Assembly: GCA_012798135.1 (NCBI GenBank)
Contig: JAAZNU010000046.1
Location: forward strand, 1 to 64,000
Source of the DNA: Veillonellaceae bacterium
GTDB lineage: Bacteria > Bacillota_C > Negativicutes > UBA1444
Length of the DNA: 64,000 nucleotides
Direction of reading: 5' to 3'
The notes below the pieces were generated by a model. The model was given only the letters and a program-made list of their open reading frames with translations. It made no database searches and had not been told where the DNA came from. Of this stretch, positions 32,475-41,320 are shown piece after piece. A program made the translations under genes and the position numbers. Within the stretch, counting starts at the first letter, position 1. Every line of letters starts with the position of its first letter.

Positions 32475-33134
32475 TGACAGCACCCCCCTGGTTCCGGTTT
32501 TTCATGGCGTGCCATTTCAGATAGAAGCGGACGATATTGGCGCCGATGACTTTGACGATGAAAATGATCCCGATGATGATGCCGACCGGCAACACGCTGA
32601 TCGGCAGCAGGGCGGCGCCGGTGCCGAAGGTATTGGTAACCACTGCGGAGCCGGCATACTGGTAGGAAACGAAGATCGTACGCTCATCGTCGGTCATCAG
32701 CTTTTCCTCCGCCAGCCCTTTGGTCATGACCGCACCGACGTCAGAGCTGGTGAAACTACTGACAAACGCCAACCCGGTAGCCCCGGGAATGCCCATGAAC
32801 GGTTTCAGGATCGGCCGGAACAATTTTTCCGCCGCCCGCAGCGCGCCCATGGATTCCGCGACATTGATGCAACCCAGCGCAAACATCAAGGTCGGGAATA
32901 GGGTCAGCGCGAACATGAATCCTTCCCGTGCCCCCACGCCCCCTTTACCGGTAAAGAAAACCCCTTTGGCCACCTGACCGAACTGGCCGGTCAGTACCTG
33001 AAAATCGAGCGCCCGCCAGGGGCCGGCCGCTTTGGCAAACACGCCGGAAAACGACACGATCAGCAGTAGCAGCGACAGCCAGCCCTTCCAACTGACTTTG
33101 TATCTTTGTATTCGTCCTGTTTAGGATCCGCCAT
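32467..33134 (-). pseudogene. YjiH/SpmA-like membrane protein, frameshifted near its 5' end
   Basis: The natural start is the ATG at 33134 with GGAGGG seven bases before. It gives MADPKQDEYKDTKS, then a one-base deletion (equivalent) around 33090-33100 shifts the frame; in the other frame the protein continues SWKGWLSLLLLIVSFSGVFA and on through a full Gate-domain protein of about 220 residues with at least five membrane helices (GREGFMFALTLFPTLMFALG-type, GIPGATGLAFVSSFTSSDVG, GVLPVGIIIGIIF-like). The shifted frame alone has only a GTG at 33057 without a ribosome site, which would lose the first membrane segment. Either a recent mutation, a sequence error or programmed slippage. Confidence 0.7.
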
Positions 33135-33168
33135 TCCTTCTCCCTCCACTTTCGATTATTTTGCCGGG

Positions 33169-34332
33169 TCAGTCAAGATTGAACGTGCAGAGCGCCAGCA
33201 GTTTGGCCCGTTCGAACAAGGTATCGACAATCGCGAATTCTTCCGGGCTGTGATTGCGGCCGCCCTTGACGCCCATGGCGCACACCGTCGGCACGCCGGC
33301 AATGACACTGTAGGCTGAGTCCGAACCGCCGCCGACATATTTGCCGTAAGGCGTGCCTAGCCCCATTTCCGCGTAAGTCTTTTTCACGACCTCAAACAGT
33401 TGCTTGACGCCCTCGGTGGTTTGCATCGGCGCGATCCCCGGTGTCTGGGTCAGCGTGGTCGTCGTGTCCGGCACATATTGTTTCGCAGCGACTTCCGCCA
33501 GCTGCCGTTCTATCTCTGGCAGCAACGCCGGGTCCTGATAGCGAATGTCCACGACTATCTTGGCGTAGCCTGGCACTGCGTTGGGAACGATGCCGCCTTC
33601 GATCACGCCGACATTAAAGGTGGTTCCCTGTTCCCAGTTCGTCAGGTTTTGAATATCGATGACTTTGTGGGAAATCTCCAGGATCGCGCTGCGGCCGTTT
33701 TCCGGTTCGTTGCCGGCATGCACCGCCACTCCCTTGACTTCCAGGGTAAATACTGCGGTTCCCTTGCGGCCAGTCACGATCGCGTCGTCGACAAAGCCGG
33801 TCTCGCAGTTGAATGCCGCCGCCGCACCCTTGGCCTCCCGCATAAACACTTCCGCCGCATTGGAATCGGCATGGGCGATTTCCTCGTCGCCCGCCAGAAC
33901 CACCTTGAGTGGACGCACATCATAGCCGGCCGCGTTCAACGCCTTGATCGCATATGTTGCCGCCACAATGCCGCCTTTCATATCCAGTACGCCCGGACCA
34001 TAGGCCTTGCCGCCCCGAACGGTGAAGGGACGCTTGGCCACGGTTCCAAGCGGAAATACCGTGTCCATGTGTCCCATGAACAAGACCGCCGGTTTGGACC
34101 GCCCGGCGCCGACCTCGGCCACCAGCATGTTGCCGGCCTTCTCCATTTCCACGATTTTCGTCGCCGCACCCTCCGCCGCCAGCACTTGTTGCAGACGGGC
34201 CGCCACGGCATCAATGCCGGCTTTGTTGTGAGAACCGCTCTCCATGTTGACGAGCTCCTGCCACAGCGACAACATTTCCTCCCGGTGCGCGTCGACATAT
34301 TCGGCGATGATGGATCGGACTTCCTTGTTCAC
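33169..34332 (-). CDS. M20-family metallopeptidase (glutamate carboxypeptidase / ArgE-DapE type)
   Basis: 387 residues from a GTG at 34332 with GGAGG upstream; longer frames have no site. Di-zinc motifs: LFMGHMDTVFP (His, catalytic Asp), GPGVLDMKGG (bridging Asp), VLAGDEEIAHADSNA (catalytic Glu, second Glu), FNCETGF, and the distal His in GGRNHSPEEF. The lid domain includes VHAGNEPENGRSAI. It hydrolyses an N-acyl amino acid, dipeptide or folate-type glutamate bond. Operon with a YjiHG-like membrane pair downstream and a regulator upstream suggests import and hydrolysis of an amidated nutrient. Confidence 0.92.
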   Translation of the reverse strand: MNKEVRSIIAEYVDAHREEMLSLWQELVNMESGSHNKAGIDAVAARLQQVLAAEGAATKIVEMEKAGNMLVAEVGAGRSKPAVLFMGHMDTVFPLGTVAKRPFTVRGGKAYGPGVLDMKGGIVAATYAIKALNAAGYDVRPLKVVLAGDEEIAHADSNAAEVFMREAKGAAAAFNCETGFVDDAIVTGRKGTAVFTLEVKGVAVHAGNEPENGRSAILEISHKVIDIQNLTNWEQGTTFNVGVIEGGIVPNAVPGYAKIVVDIRYQDPALLPEIERQLAEVAAKQYVPDTTTTLTQTPGIAPMQTTEGVKQLFEVVKKTYAEMGLGTPYGKYVGGGSDSAYSVIAGVPTVCAMGVKGGRNHSPEEFAIVDTLFERAKLLALCTFNLD

Positions 34333-34436
34333 TGCCTCCGCCTCCTTTTTTGTTTTGGGTCTATTTTCGGCTATGGCCTTATTATAATAATTGTTGCGTC
34401 GGCTGTCCATTAGGGACAACAAAAAACAGGAGGGTT

Positions 34437-35756
34437 TCACTCCTGTTCTGCGTCCAGTAGAAATTTGTACCTTTTCCGCGGTCGTCCGCGCGGTCCGGGC
34501 GACTCTTCGCCGACCACTTCCGCCAAGCCCGTTCTCTCCAGTTCGCCAAGGATCCGCCGGGCACTGCGGGGCAAAACGTGCAGTTGGAGCGCCAACTCCT
34601 GCGCACTGATTCCGGACTGGCGGTTTTTCTCCCAGATCGATGCCAAACGCCCCAACGTCGCCAGGCTGACCGAGGTTCGCCGGCTGATTTCCCGCAAGCG
34701 TTCCGATGCGTATTCATAGGCAATTTGCTCCCGCCCTCCCAACGGGCCAAGAATGGTTTTGTCGTCAAAAAACACCATCCAGCTTCCCCGGTCGCGTTCC
34801 TTGGCCATCAGCAAGGCGCGGGCAGCATTAAATTCGGCTTCATAGGCGGAATGGCCGATCCCTGTGCCGCAGGCGACGATGTAAGAATCAATTTGTCGGA
34901 AAGCTTCCATCGCCGGCAGGGCGGAAAAATCGGCCGTAGCCTCCCGCACCATCCCCCGAGTGGTAAACACGGCGAACCGCCCCGCACTCGCGGTTTTTAA
35001 AGCTCCCTGCACGGATTTGGCATAAGCAATCAACTTCTGGGTAATATTCATCTCCATCGCAAACAGGTCATCCGCCGACTGGAATTCCCGCGAACGGGAA
35101 AAAGTGTCCACCTCGAACATTTGCACAGCAATCTGGGCATCTCGGGCCTGTTGCATCTCCGCCGTCCGCAGGATCAGATTCAGCACCGACTCGACAGCGG
35201 AGCGGGCCGGCAACACCCGATACACCGGAACTCCCAAGGCTTCCAGCCGCCGTTTCACCCCCAGTGTGCATGTCACCGCCAGCTTGGTTTTGCCACTGCG
35301 CCAGAGGTCGTAATGATAGGCGGCGCCGACTTCTTCCGTCATGCCGATCTCAAACGGCCGGACATAGGCTGGTTCTTCGGGAATTCCCATCTCCACGAAT
35401 ACTTGCTTTAAGTCTTCGAACAGGATCGAGTCGAAACTGATTTCCGTCAACTGCACCGGCCGCGTGTAAAATATCTCGCACAATGTTTTATACAGACTGG
35501 ACCCTTTGTACAAAATCTGAAAGATCGGTTGCCGCACGCCGCCCCACTCCCGGGCAATCACGCCGGCGATGCGGCCGGGCAACAGCCACATATCCACATC
35601 GTGGCGATGAGCCTGAAATAACGGCACAATTTCGGATATTTCCCGAAACGGGATGGATTGGCAACTAAAATCCGGATACTCGTCGGCGATACTGCGAACA
35701 ATCTGCACCGAATCTTCGCTGCCCAGTATTCCCAGTCGAATCTTCAATTCGTTCAA
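34437..35756 (-). CDS. Winged-helix transcriptional regulator with N-terminal effector domain
   Basis: 439 residues from a TTG at 35756. The first 190 residues form a predicted ligand-binding region similar to substrate-binding folds (KIRLGILGSEDSVQIV, ending before TCTLGVKRRLEALG). Residues about 220-370 resemble a GGDEF-like/nucleotide-cyclase fold without a catalytic motif. The C-terminus (about 375-435) is a winged helix (ISAQELALQLHVLPRSARRI, LERTGLAEVV). Such regulators are found next to YjiHG-peptidase operons, as here: the M20 gene starts 105 bases downstream. It probably controls that operon; family name not assignable. Confidence 0.7.
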   Translation of the reverse strand: MNELKIRLGILGSEDSVQIVRSIADEYPDFSCQSIPFREISEIVPLFQAHRHDVDMWLLPGRIAGVIAREWGGVRQPIFQILYKGSSLYKTLCEIFYTRPVQLTEISFDSILFEDLKQVFVEMGIPEEPAYVRPFEIGMTEEVGAAYHYDLWRSGKTKLAVTCTLGVKRRLEALGVPVYRVLPARSAVESVLNLILRTAEMQQARDAQIAVQMFEVDTFSRSREFQSADDLFAMEMNITQKLIAYAKSVQGALKTASAGRFAVFTTRGMVREATADFSALPAMEAFRQIDSYIVACGTGIGHSAYEAEFNAARALLMAKERDRGSWMVFFDDKTILGPLGGREQIAYEYASERLREISRRTSVSLATLGRLASIWEKNRQSGISAQELALQLHVLPRSARRILGELERTGLAEVVGEESPGPRGRPRKRYKFLLDAEQE

Positions 35757-35831
35757 ACTCCGTTCCCATTCGCCAGCGGCGTTGTTTCGTTGCTGAAATG
35801 TTTCGCCGCGTCGCCTGTATTCCCCTGCCGC

Positions 35832-37814
35832 TCAAGTCCGGTTTTTGCGGCGGTCGAATACGAAACAGGAACCTTTGTGCTGCTTGGCCGCTTTTTTCAG
35901 TTCCGCCGCCACTTCGGGAATTTCCCAGTAGTTGGCGAAGCCGCGGCACTGATTGCTGACGCCGGCCACGGAAATCGAAGTCACCGGGAATTTTTCGGAC
36001 ACGCCCCGTCGATTTTTCACCTGAATATACCCGCGCTCCAAGTCCTCCGGTGAATAGGCCGCCCGGATTTCCCGGTCGAAGATTTCAATAATCGCCCGGG
36101 CTATTTTTTCCGCTCGCTCAGGACTGGTAATGATGATAAAATCGTCGCCGCCGATATGGCCCAAAAAATCCTCACCCTGTCCTTCCCGGGCCAGCGCATG
36201 GCTGAGAGTTTCCGCCGTCATCAACAGGACCTGATCGCCGCGCTCAAACCCGTATTTGTCATTATAGGCCTTAAAATTATTCAGATCGATATACAGAACC
36301 ACGAACTGCACTTCCTTCGTCAGCAAACAGCGCAATTTTTCCTCGATCATCAGATTGCCCGGCAATCCGGTCAACGGGTTGGAATTGTGGGCGCACAATA
36401 CTTGCAGTTCGGTGATGTTCTTCAGCAGATTCATGATGGAAACCACTCCGGCATAGGCGCCCTCCCTCACCACAATGATCAGGTCATACAGATTCGACTC
36501 TTCCCGGCTCATCGCGATTTTGGACACCGCCTCCAGCGGCAGGTCCGCATTGACGATCAGGGGCGAGGCGTCCATCACCAGTTCCACCGGTCGTTTGTGG
36601 TAGAGGGAGACTCCATAATAAGATCCCAGATGGAAGTATAGCCGGTTTTTCATCACCAGTCCGACCGGCTTGTTTCCCTGAACCACCACCACGCCGCGGA
36701 CGGCGCTCGCCGCGAACTTGGCCTCGACCTGTTCGGTGGTCGTCTCCGGATGGACGGTCGGCACATGTTCGATGATCTCGCCAATGACCCGTCCCAGCGC
36801 CGTTCCCGCCTCGCGGGCCCGTTGCCCGGCTTCTTTCTGGCGAAACTTCCGGATCAGAGCAACGGCTGTCAACGATACCGGCGCAGGTGGATTGGCCGGA
36901 CGGGCCAGCAAGTACCCCTGGGCGTAACCGACCCCGAGCTTCATCACCGTCATCAGTTCGTCTTCCGTTTCCACGCCTTCGGCGATGATTTTGCTGTTCA
37001 TGGCGGCGGCCAGGTTGACCAACGCCTCCAAAATGGCGATTTTAAAAGGATTATTGTGGATATCCCGGACGATCGACATATCCAGCTTGATAAAATCCGG
37101 ATACAGTTCCGCAATGGCCTGCAGGCTCGAGTAGCCCGCGCCGGCGTCATCGACGGCGATGCAATACCCCTGCCGTCGGTAGTGATGCAACGCCCGGGTG
37201 AAGTTCCCGAAGTCGCTGATCGCGGTCCGCTCTGTGATTTCGAATGCCACCTGCTCGGGGATCAGGCCGTGGTGCAGCACCACCTGTTTGGTCCGCCCAT
37301 TGCGGAACTCGGGATCGTTGATGACTTCCGGAGTAACGTTGAGGAATAACTGTTGACCCGGCGCGAGCATCCGGGCCTGCTGAATCGCCACCTCCCGGCA
37401 CACATGTTCCAGGGCCAGGAGCAGCTTGTGTCTCGCCGCCACGGCGAACAATTCCGTTGGCGTATGCAGCGGGCTGTCCGCCGGTCCGCGGGCCAGCGCT
37501 TCATAGCCCAGCGGCTCCCCGTCGGCCAGGCTCACAATCGGCTGAAACACCGGCGTTATCTTGCGATCGCGGATGATCGTCTGCAGTTCCTCGTGCAATG
37601 CCCGCTCCCGGATCAAAGCCGACAACTGGTGACCCATTAGGTCCACGGCCATTGGTTGCTCCCCATTACGGACCGTTTTACCTGCGGCCGGCGCCCCGGC
37701 CGCTTCGTCACCTGCTCCGGCCAATTTGCCCCGAATCTTTTTCCGCATGTTGCGCTGTCCTCTCGCCACCGTAGCATACAGCCTATACAGTTTCCCGAAC
37801 ATTTTGGACGCCAC
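35832..37814 (-). CDS. EAL - CBS pair - GGDEF signalling protein
   Basis: 660 residues from a GTG at 37814 (GGAGG seven bases before); an ATG four codons on is possible. EAL phosphodiesterase domain at about residues 80-320 with intact YEALARGP, NVTPEV, DDAGAGYSSLQAIA and EGVETEDE. A CBS pair follows at about 350-480 (VPTVHPETT, then VMDASPLIV). The GGDEF domain (about 490-650) reads HIGGDDFIII, that is GGDDF, still compatible with GTP binding or catalysis. Thus breakdown of cyclic di-GMP is likely, with nucleotide control through CBS. Soluble, no membrane helix seen. Lies back to back with divIC on the other strand. Confidence 0.93.
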   Translation of the reverse strand: MASKMFGKLYRLYATVARGQRNMRKKIRGKLAGAGDEAAGAPAAGKTVRNGEQPMAVDLMGHQLSALIRERALHEELQTIIRDRKITPVFQPIVSLADGEPLGYEALARGPADSPLHTPTELFAVAARHKLLLALEHVCREVAIQQARMLAPGQQLFLNVTPEVINDPEFRNGRTKQVVLHHGLIPEQVAFEITERTAISDFGNFTRALHHYRRQGYCIAVDDAGAGYSSLQAIAELYPDFIKLDMSIVRDIHNNPFKIAILEALVNLAAAMNSKIIAEGVETEDELMTVMKLGVGYAQGYLLARPANPPAPVSLTAVALIRKFRQKEAGQRAREAGTALGRVIGEIIEHVPTVHPETTTEQVEAKFAASAVRGVVVVQGNKPVGLVMKNRLYFHLGSYYGVSLYHKRPVELVMDASPLIVNADLPLEAVSKIAMSREESNLYDLIIVVREGAYAGVVSIMNLLKNITELQVLCAHNSNPLTGLPGNLMIEEKLRCLLTKEVQFVVLYIDLNNFKAYNDKYGFERGDQVLLMTAETLSHALAREGQGEDFLGHIGGDDFIIITSPERAEKIARAIIEIFDREIRAAYSPEDLERGYIQVKNRRGVSEKFPVTSISVAGVSNQCRGFANYWEIPEVAAELKKAAKQHKGSCFVFDRRKNRT

Positions 37815-37993
37815 AGCCTGCCCTCCCGTCCGTCGTCTCAACTTGGCTATCTATATCATACGGGGTTCGACGATCGCGTCGGTTATGAACATGTAAAAAA
37901 TTCGTTACTTCTGCCGAAAAAGAAGGATTTTCGCTGCCTGGCGAGAATAAAAGTGGTATGTTATGAGTACAGGCGCACGAGAGGTGATGAAAC

Positions 37994-38269
37994 TTGGCTG
38001 CCCGCCGCAAATACCGCATACGGTGGATACGGGTCCTGGTCTTGCTGACAGCAGCCTATTTTATCTTTTTGGCTGTCGGGCAACAGTTCGAACTATATAC
38101 CATCCAGCGCGAAACATACTCCCTGCGGGGACGCATCGCCGAACTGGAACAGTCCAACAAAACCTTGACGGATGAGAAGGCCAAGCTCTCTTCTCCAGCC
38201 TACGTAGAAAAAATCGCTCGTGAAGAACTCGGGCTGGTCAAACCGGGGGAAGTTCCCTATATTCCTTGA
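37994..38269 (+). CDS. divIC: DivIC/FtsL-type cell-division initiator
   Basis: 91 residues from a TTG preceded by GAGGTGA at about six bases. Basic N-terminus, one membrane helix (about residues 12-32, VLVLLTAAYFIFLAVG) and a coiled coil on the outside (ETYSLRGRIAELEQSNKTL), ending in the DivIC-like IAREELGLVKPGE. It is part of the divisome bridging FtsQ/DivIB. The pairing with yabR is as in Bacillus (divIC-yabR). The TTG start and small size make it easy to miss. Confidence 0.9.
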   Translation: MAARRKYRIRWIRVLVLLTAAYFIFLAVGQQFELYTIQRETYSLRGRIAELEQSNKTLTDEKAKLSSPAYVEKIAREELGLVKPGEVPYIP

Positions 38270-38295
38270 CACTCTTTCGATTCGGACGCTATAAT
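38266..38295 (+). promoter_or_regulatory. Promoter of yabR
   Basis: TTGACA (38266-38271, overlapping the divIC stop), 18 bases, TATAAT (38290-38295). It allows yabR to be expressed apart from divIC. Confidence 0.8.
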
Positions 38296-38333
38296 GAGCT
38301 ATATCAAACAGACAAGGGGGATCTGCTGTTAGT

Positions 38334-38768
38334 ATGTCGATCGAAGTCGGCGGCATTGTTGAGGGCACCGTCACCGGTATCACGAATTTTGGTGCGTTTA
38401 TCGAACTCCCGGGCGGGAAAGTGGGTCTGGTTCATATTTCTGAAGTTGCCGATGTTTATGTCCGCGATGTCAAGGACTTCCTCAAGGAACGCGATAAAGT
38501 TCAGGTCAAGGTGCTTTCCATTGACGCCAATGGGAAAATCGGCCTGTCGATCAAACAGTTGAAACCACCGTCGGAAAATCGTCGACCGCCTGCCTTTGAA
38601 GGCCGCCGTAGCGGGCCGATGGAGGCGCGTCGCCCCTTGCGTCCGGTAGCCCCATCGTTCGAAGACCGGCTGTCAAAATTTCTCAAAGATAGTGATGAAC
38701 GGCTCACGGATTTAAAAAGGGCCACCGATTCCAAGCGGGGCGGCCGAGGCAGCCGCCGCTCGGATTGA
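38334..38768 (+). CDS. yabR: S1 RNA-binding domain protein YabR
   Basis: 144 residues. One S1/OB domain at residues 4-75 (GGIVEGTVTGITNFGAFIEL, VGLVHISEVADVYV, KVKVLSIDANGKIGLSIKQL) followed by a long, basic, probably unstructured tail ending RGGRGSRRSD. YabR of Bacillus has the same layout; polyribonucleotide or ribosome association is inferred from the domain. The ribosome site AAGGGGG is about 13 bases before the ATG, a little long. It ends before the terminator at 38783. Confidence 0.9.
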   Translation: MSIEVGGIVEGTVTGITNFGAFIELPGGKVGLVHISEVADVYVRDVKDFLKERDKVQVKVLSIDANGKIGLSIKQLKPPSENRRPPAFEGRRSGPMEARRPLRPVAPSFEDRLSKFLKDSDERLTDLKRATDSKRGGRGSRRSD

Positions 38769-38782
38769 TTCATAATGCAGCG

Positions 38783-38812
38783 GAAAGAGCATTCTTCACC
38801 GAATGCTCTTTC
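38783..38812 (+). terminator. Terminator after yabR
   Basis: GAAAGAGCATTC and GAATGCTCTTTC (12 bp, loop TTCACC), then TTTATATT. Confidence 0.85.
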
Positions 38813-38843
38813 TTTATATTCCGGATAAAGGAGATTGTTCGCC

Positions 38844-40265
38844 ATGCGGCGCCGTAGCATCCGTTTTCAGCTCATCCTCAATTCCCTGATGGTCATCCTG
38901 CTGCCGCTCGTGCTATTTGCCGGCTATAGCTTCTGGCAGATGTACCGCTTCAATCCGGACGAATTCGCCCAACTGCTGTTCATTCTGTCCGTCGCCTTCG
39001 CCGCGACGGCGATCCTGTCGATCATTCTCAGCGTCAATATCGCTGAGAAATTCACGATTCCCCTCGAACGCATCACGACCGCCGCCCGTCGGATCGCCGC
39101 CGGCCGCCTGTCAGAACGGGTCCATGTCCGCACGGACAATGAAATCGACGTGGTGGGACTGGCGCTCAATCATCTGGCCTCGCGGCTAGAGGAAAAGCTC
39201 GAGGAGGTCACCGCCGAAAAGCAAAAGCTGCAGCTCATCCTCGAACACATGGACAACGCCGTGTTGCTGTTCGACAATCACGGCTGTCTGCTGGAGGCAA
39301 ACCGCAGCGCCAATCTTTGGTTCAATCTGCGGCCGGCGATGCTGGGGCAACACAACATCAACGCGCTGGGCAACAGCCAGATTGACAGCGCCCTGAAAGA
39401 AGCCCTAGTCTCCATGCGCCTGCAGCAGATTACCTTCAAGAGCAGCCTGCCGGGACTCCCGAAAATATTCCAGGGTTCGCTAATCCCCCTGCCCGGCGCC
39501 GACGGTTCGCCGACCGGCGTGCTGGCAGTCTTCCACGACATCACATCGTTCAAGATCCTGCAGGAACGGCAGGCGGATTTCGTCGCCAACGCCTCGCACG
39601 AATTATCGACGCCGCTGACCGCCATCCGGGGATTCGCAGAAACCCTGGTCGACGGCGCGGCGGACCAGCCCGAGGAAAGCCGGCGCTTCGCCGCCATCAT
39701 CCTGACGGAGGCCGAACGAATGCAGCGGCTGGTGCAAGATCTGCTCCAGCTGGCGAAAATTGAGGCGGTCGAATACCGACAAACCATCGATTGTCAACCG
39801 ACGCTGGTTCAACCGCTGCTGAGCTCCATTGTGCAGGAACTGGCGCCGGCCTGGACGCAAAAACGGATCGACCTGTCGGTGGACCTGCCGGCAGAACCGT
39901 TGCGGGCAATGACCAATGCCGATATGTTGAAACAAGTGCTGGTCAATTTAATCGACAATGCCGTCAAATATACGCCGGACGGCGGCTTTATCCGGATCGC
40001 CGCCTATCCGGCCGGCGAGCGGATCCACTTCTCCGTCAAGGATTCCGGCATCGGCATCCCCGCCGAAGACCTGCCCCGTATCTTCAACCGTTTCTATCGC
40101 GCCGACAAATCCCGGAACCGGGCCGTCAGCGGCACCGGCCTCGGCTTGGCCATCGTCAAGCATCTGCTGGATGCTCTCGGCAGCACGATCGAAGTCGATA
40201 GCCAGTTGCACAATGGGACGACTTTTCGCTTTTCCTTGCCTAACGCGGCGCCGACGCCTTCCTGA
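38844..40265 (+). CDS. phoR: PhoR-like membrane histidine kinase
   Basis: 473 residues from the ATG at 38844 with AAGGAG ten bases upstream. Two membrane helices (about 8-30 and 42-62) lie only some ten residues apart, so there is almost no extracellular sensing domain, as in some PhoR proteins that sense through the transporter. HAMP at about 63-115, PAS at about 125-230, HisKA with ASHELSTPLTAIRGFAE (His near 253), HATPase with NLIDNAVKYTPDGG, DSGIGIPAEDLPRIF and GTGLGLAIVKHLL. Proximity to phoB, pstB and phoU 2-5 kb away suggests phosphate response, although phoB is on the other strand. Its own operon is alone. Confidence 0.85.
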   Translation: MRRRSIRFQLILNSLMVILLPLVLFAGYSFWQMYRFNPDEFAQLLFILSVAFAATAILSIILSVNIAEKFTIPLERITTAARRIAAGRLSERVHVRTDNEIDVVGLALNHLASRLEEKLEEVTAEKQKLQLILEHMDNAVLLFDNHGCLLEANRSANLWFNLRPAMLGQHNINALGNSQIDSALKEALVSMRLQQITFKSSLPGLPKIFQGSLIPLPGADGSPTGVLAVFHDITSFKILQERQADFVANASHELSTPLTAIRGFAETLVDGAADQPEESRRFAAIILTEAERMQRLVQDLLQLAKIEAVEYRQTIDCQPTLVQPLLSSIVQELAPAWTQKRIDLSVDLPAEPLRAMTNADMLKQVLVNLIDNAVKYTPDGGFIRIAAYPAGERIHFSVKDSGIGIPAEDLPRIFNRFYRADKSRNRAVSGTGLGLAIVKHLLDALGSTIEVDSQLHNGTTFRFSLPNAAPTPS

Positions 40266-40389
40266 AAGCGTCGCAAAGTTTTCGCTCTTTTGCGAAAAAT
40301 CCAGCAATATGCTATAATTCAATAAAAGCGCTTCCATTCTTAAATCCTATTTTTTGCATACAAAATTCATATTTACCGCCGATGTGCAC

Positions 40390-40418
40390 TTGACGTGGAT
40401 TCGGTCTATAATTATTAT
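40390..40418 (+). promoter_or_regulatory. Promoter of the LysR-like gene
   Basis: TTGACG (40390-40395), 17 bases, TATTAT (40413-40418), in an AT-rich stretch 60 bases before the start codon. Confidence 0.7.
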
Positions 40419-40474
40419 AATAAAAACAGCTTTCAACTTTATTAAAACATACTATGAAAGGTGGCTACCCCTCA

Positions 40475-41212
40475 ATGTTCAAGCAACTTGAAAATCAACT
40501 GAACGCACTGTCGCACCGGAAAGCCAAATCGTTGCGTCTCTACAATCTTCCCGTCGACACCGACGACTCAACCATTCCCCGCAGTGGAACGGTCCGGGTC
40601 GGCATTCCCTCCGTCATCGGCACCTACCTGTTCCCGCGCCTCATCAGCGCCTTCTGCACGCGCTATCCTCAATACAAGCTCAGCGTCGTGGAAGAAGGAA
40701 CGGCATCCATCATGCAGCTTCTTCAGGACGACAAACTGGATGTCGGCTTTGTGGTCCTGTTCGGTGAAACGGAAAATCTGGATGTGTTGCCGGTGGCATC
40801 GGGACAAATGCTGGTTTGCATGCCTCCCGATCATAAACTGGCAAACCTGCCGGCGATCCCTCTGGCCGAATTACGGGATGAACAGCTGATTATGCTGAAG
40901 AAAGGCACATATATCAGGCAGATGATTATTGAACAATGCCAAAAGAACGGTTTCTTCCCCAACATCGTGTTCTCCACCAGCCAATTGCAGACCATGGTCC
41001 AACTGGTGAAGAACGAAGTCGGCCTGACCTTTTTGCTGGATTACATTGCACAAGACCAACAGGGCATCGTCTGCAAACCTTTGGAAGACCCGGTCACCGT
41101 CAATACCGGCTTGGTCTGGCCCAAGGGTCAAACTCTGACCGAGGCGGGCAAGGCGTTCGTCGAAGTCGTCAAAGAATCCTTCGCTTCGCTGGAAAAGCCG
41201 GTTTCCCGTTAA
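40475..41212 (+). CDS. LysR-type ligand-binding domain protein lacking the HTH
   Basis: 245 residues from the ATG at 40475, nine bases after AAAGGTGG. Residues about 40-235 are a complete LysR substrate-binding domain (VRVGIPSVIGTYLFPRLISA, LLQDDKLDVGFVVLF, LVCMPPDHKLANL, MVQLVKNEVGLTFLLDYI). The normal 60-residue N-terminal helix-turn-helix is absent; in its place is a 35-residue stretch (QLENQLNALSHRKAKSLRLY) with no HTH pattern. It has its own promoter, start and terminator, so it does not look like a broken gene. It may titrate or modulate another LysR, or act as a cytoplasmic ligand binder. Confidence 0.8.
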   Translation: MFKQLENQLNALSHRKAKSLRLYNLPVDTDDSTIPRSGTVRVGIPSVIGTYLFPRLISAFCTRYPQYKLSVVEEGTASIMQLLQDDKLDVGFVVLFGETENLDVLPVASGQMLVCMPPDHKLANLPAIPLAELRDEQLIMLKKGTYIRQMIIEQCQKNGFFPNIVFSTSQLQTMVQLVKNEVGLTFLLDYIAQDQQGIVCKPLEDPVTVNTGLVWPKGQTLTEAGKAFVEVVKESFASLEKPVSR

Positions 41213-41250
41213 GCGGTCTTTCCATCCGGGTAAAAAAATCATGTCAACAA

Positions 41251-41284
41251 AAATGAGCCCATCCGACGATGGGCTCATTTTTTA
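41251..41284 (+). terminator. Terminator after the LysR-like gene
   Basis: AAATGAGCCCATC and GATGGGCTCATTT, 13 bp around CGAC, with a T-run after it; it may also act for the convergent secreted-protein gene. Confidence 0.85.
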
Positions 41285-41320
41285 TTTTACGACGCTGTTC
41301 TCGGACTGTACTCGGTCGGC

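Noticed and set aside
40268..40294. Terminator after the PhoR-like kinase
   Set aside because: TCGCAAA/TTTGCGA forms only a short 7-bp stem with a large loop and is followed by A, not T; not convincing.
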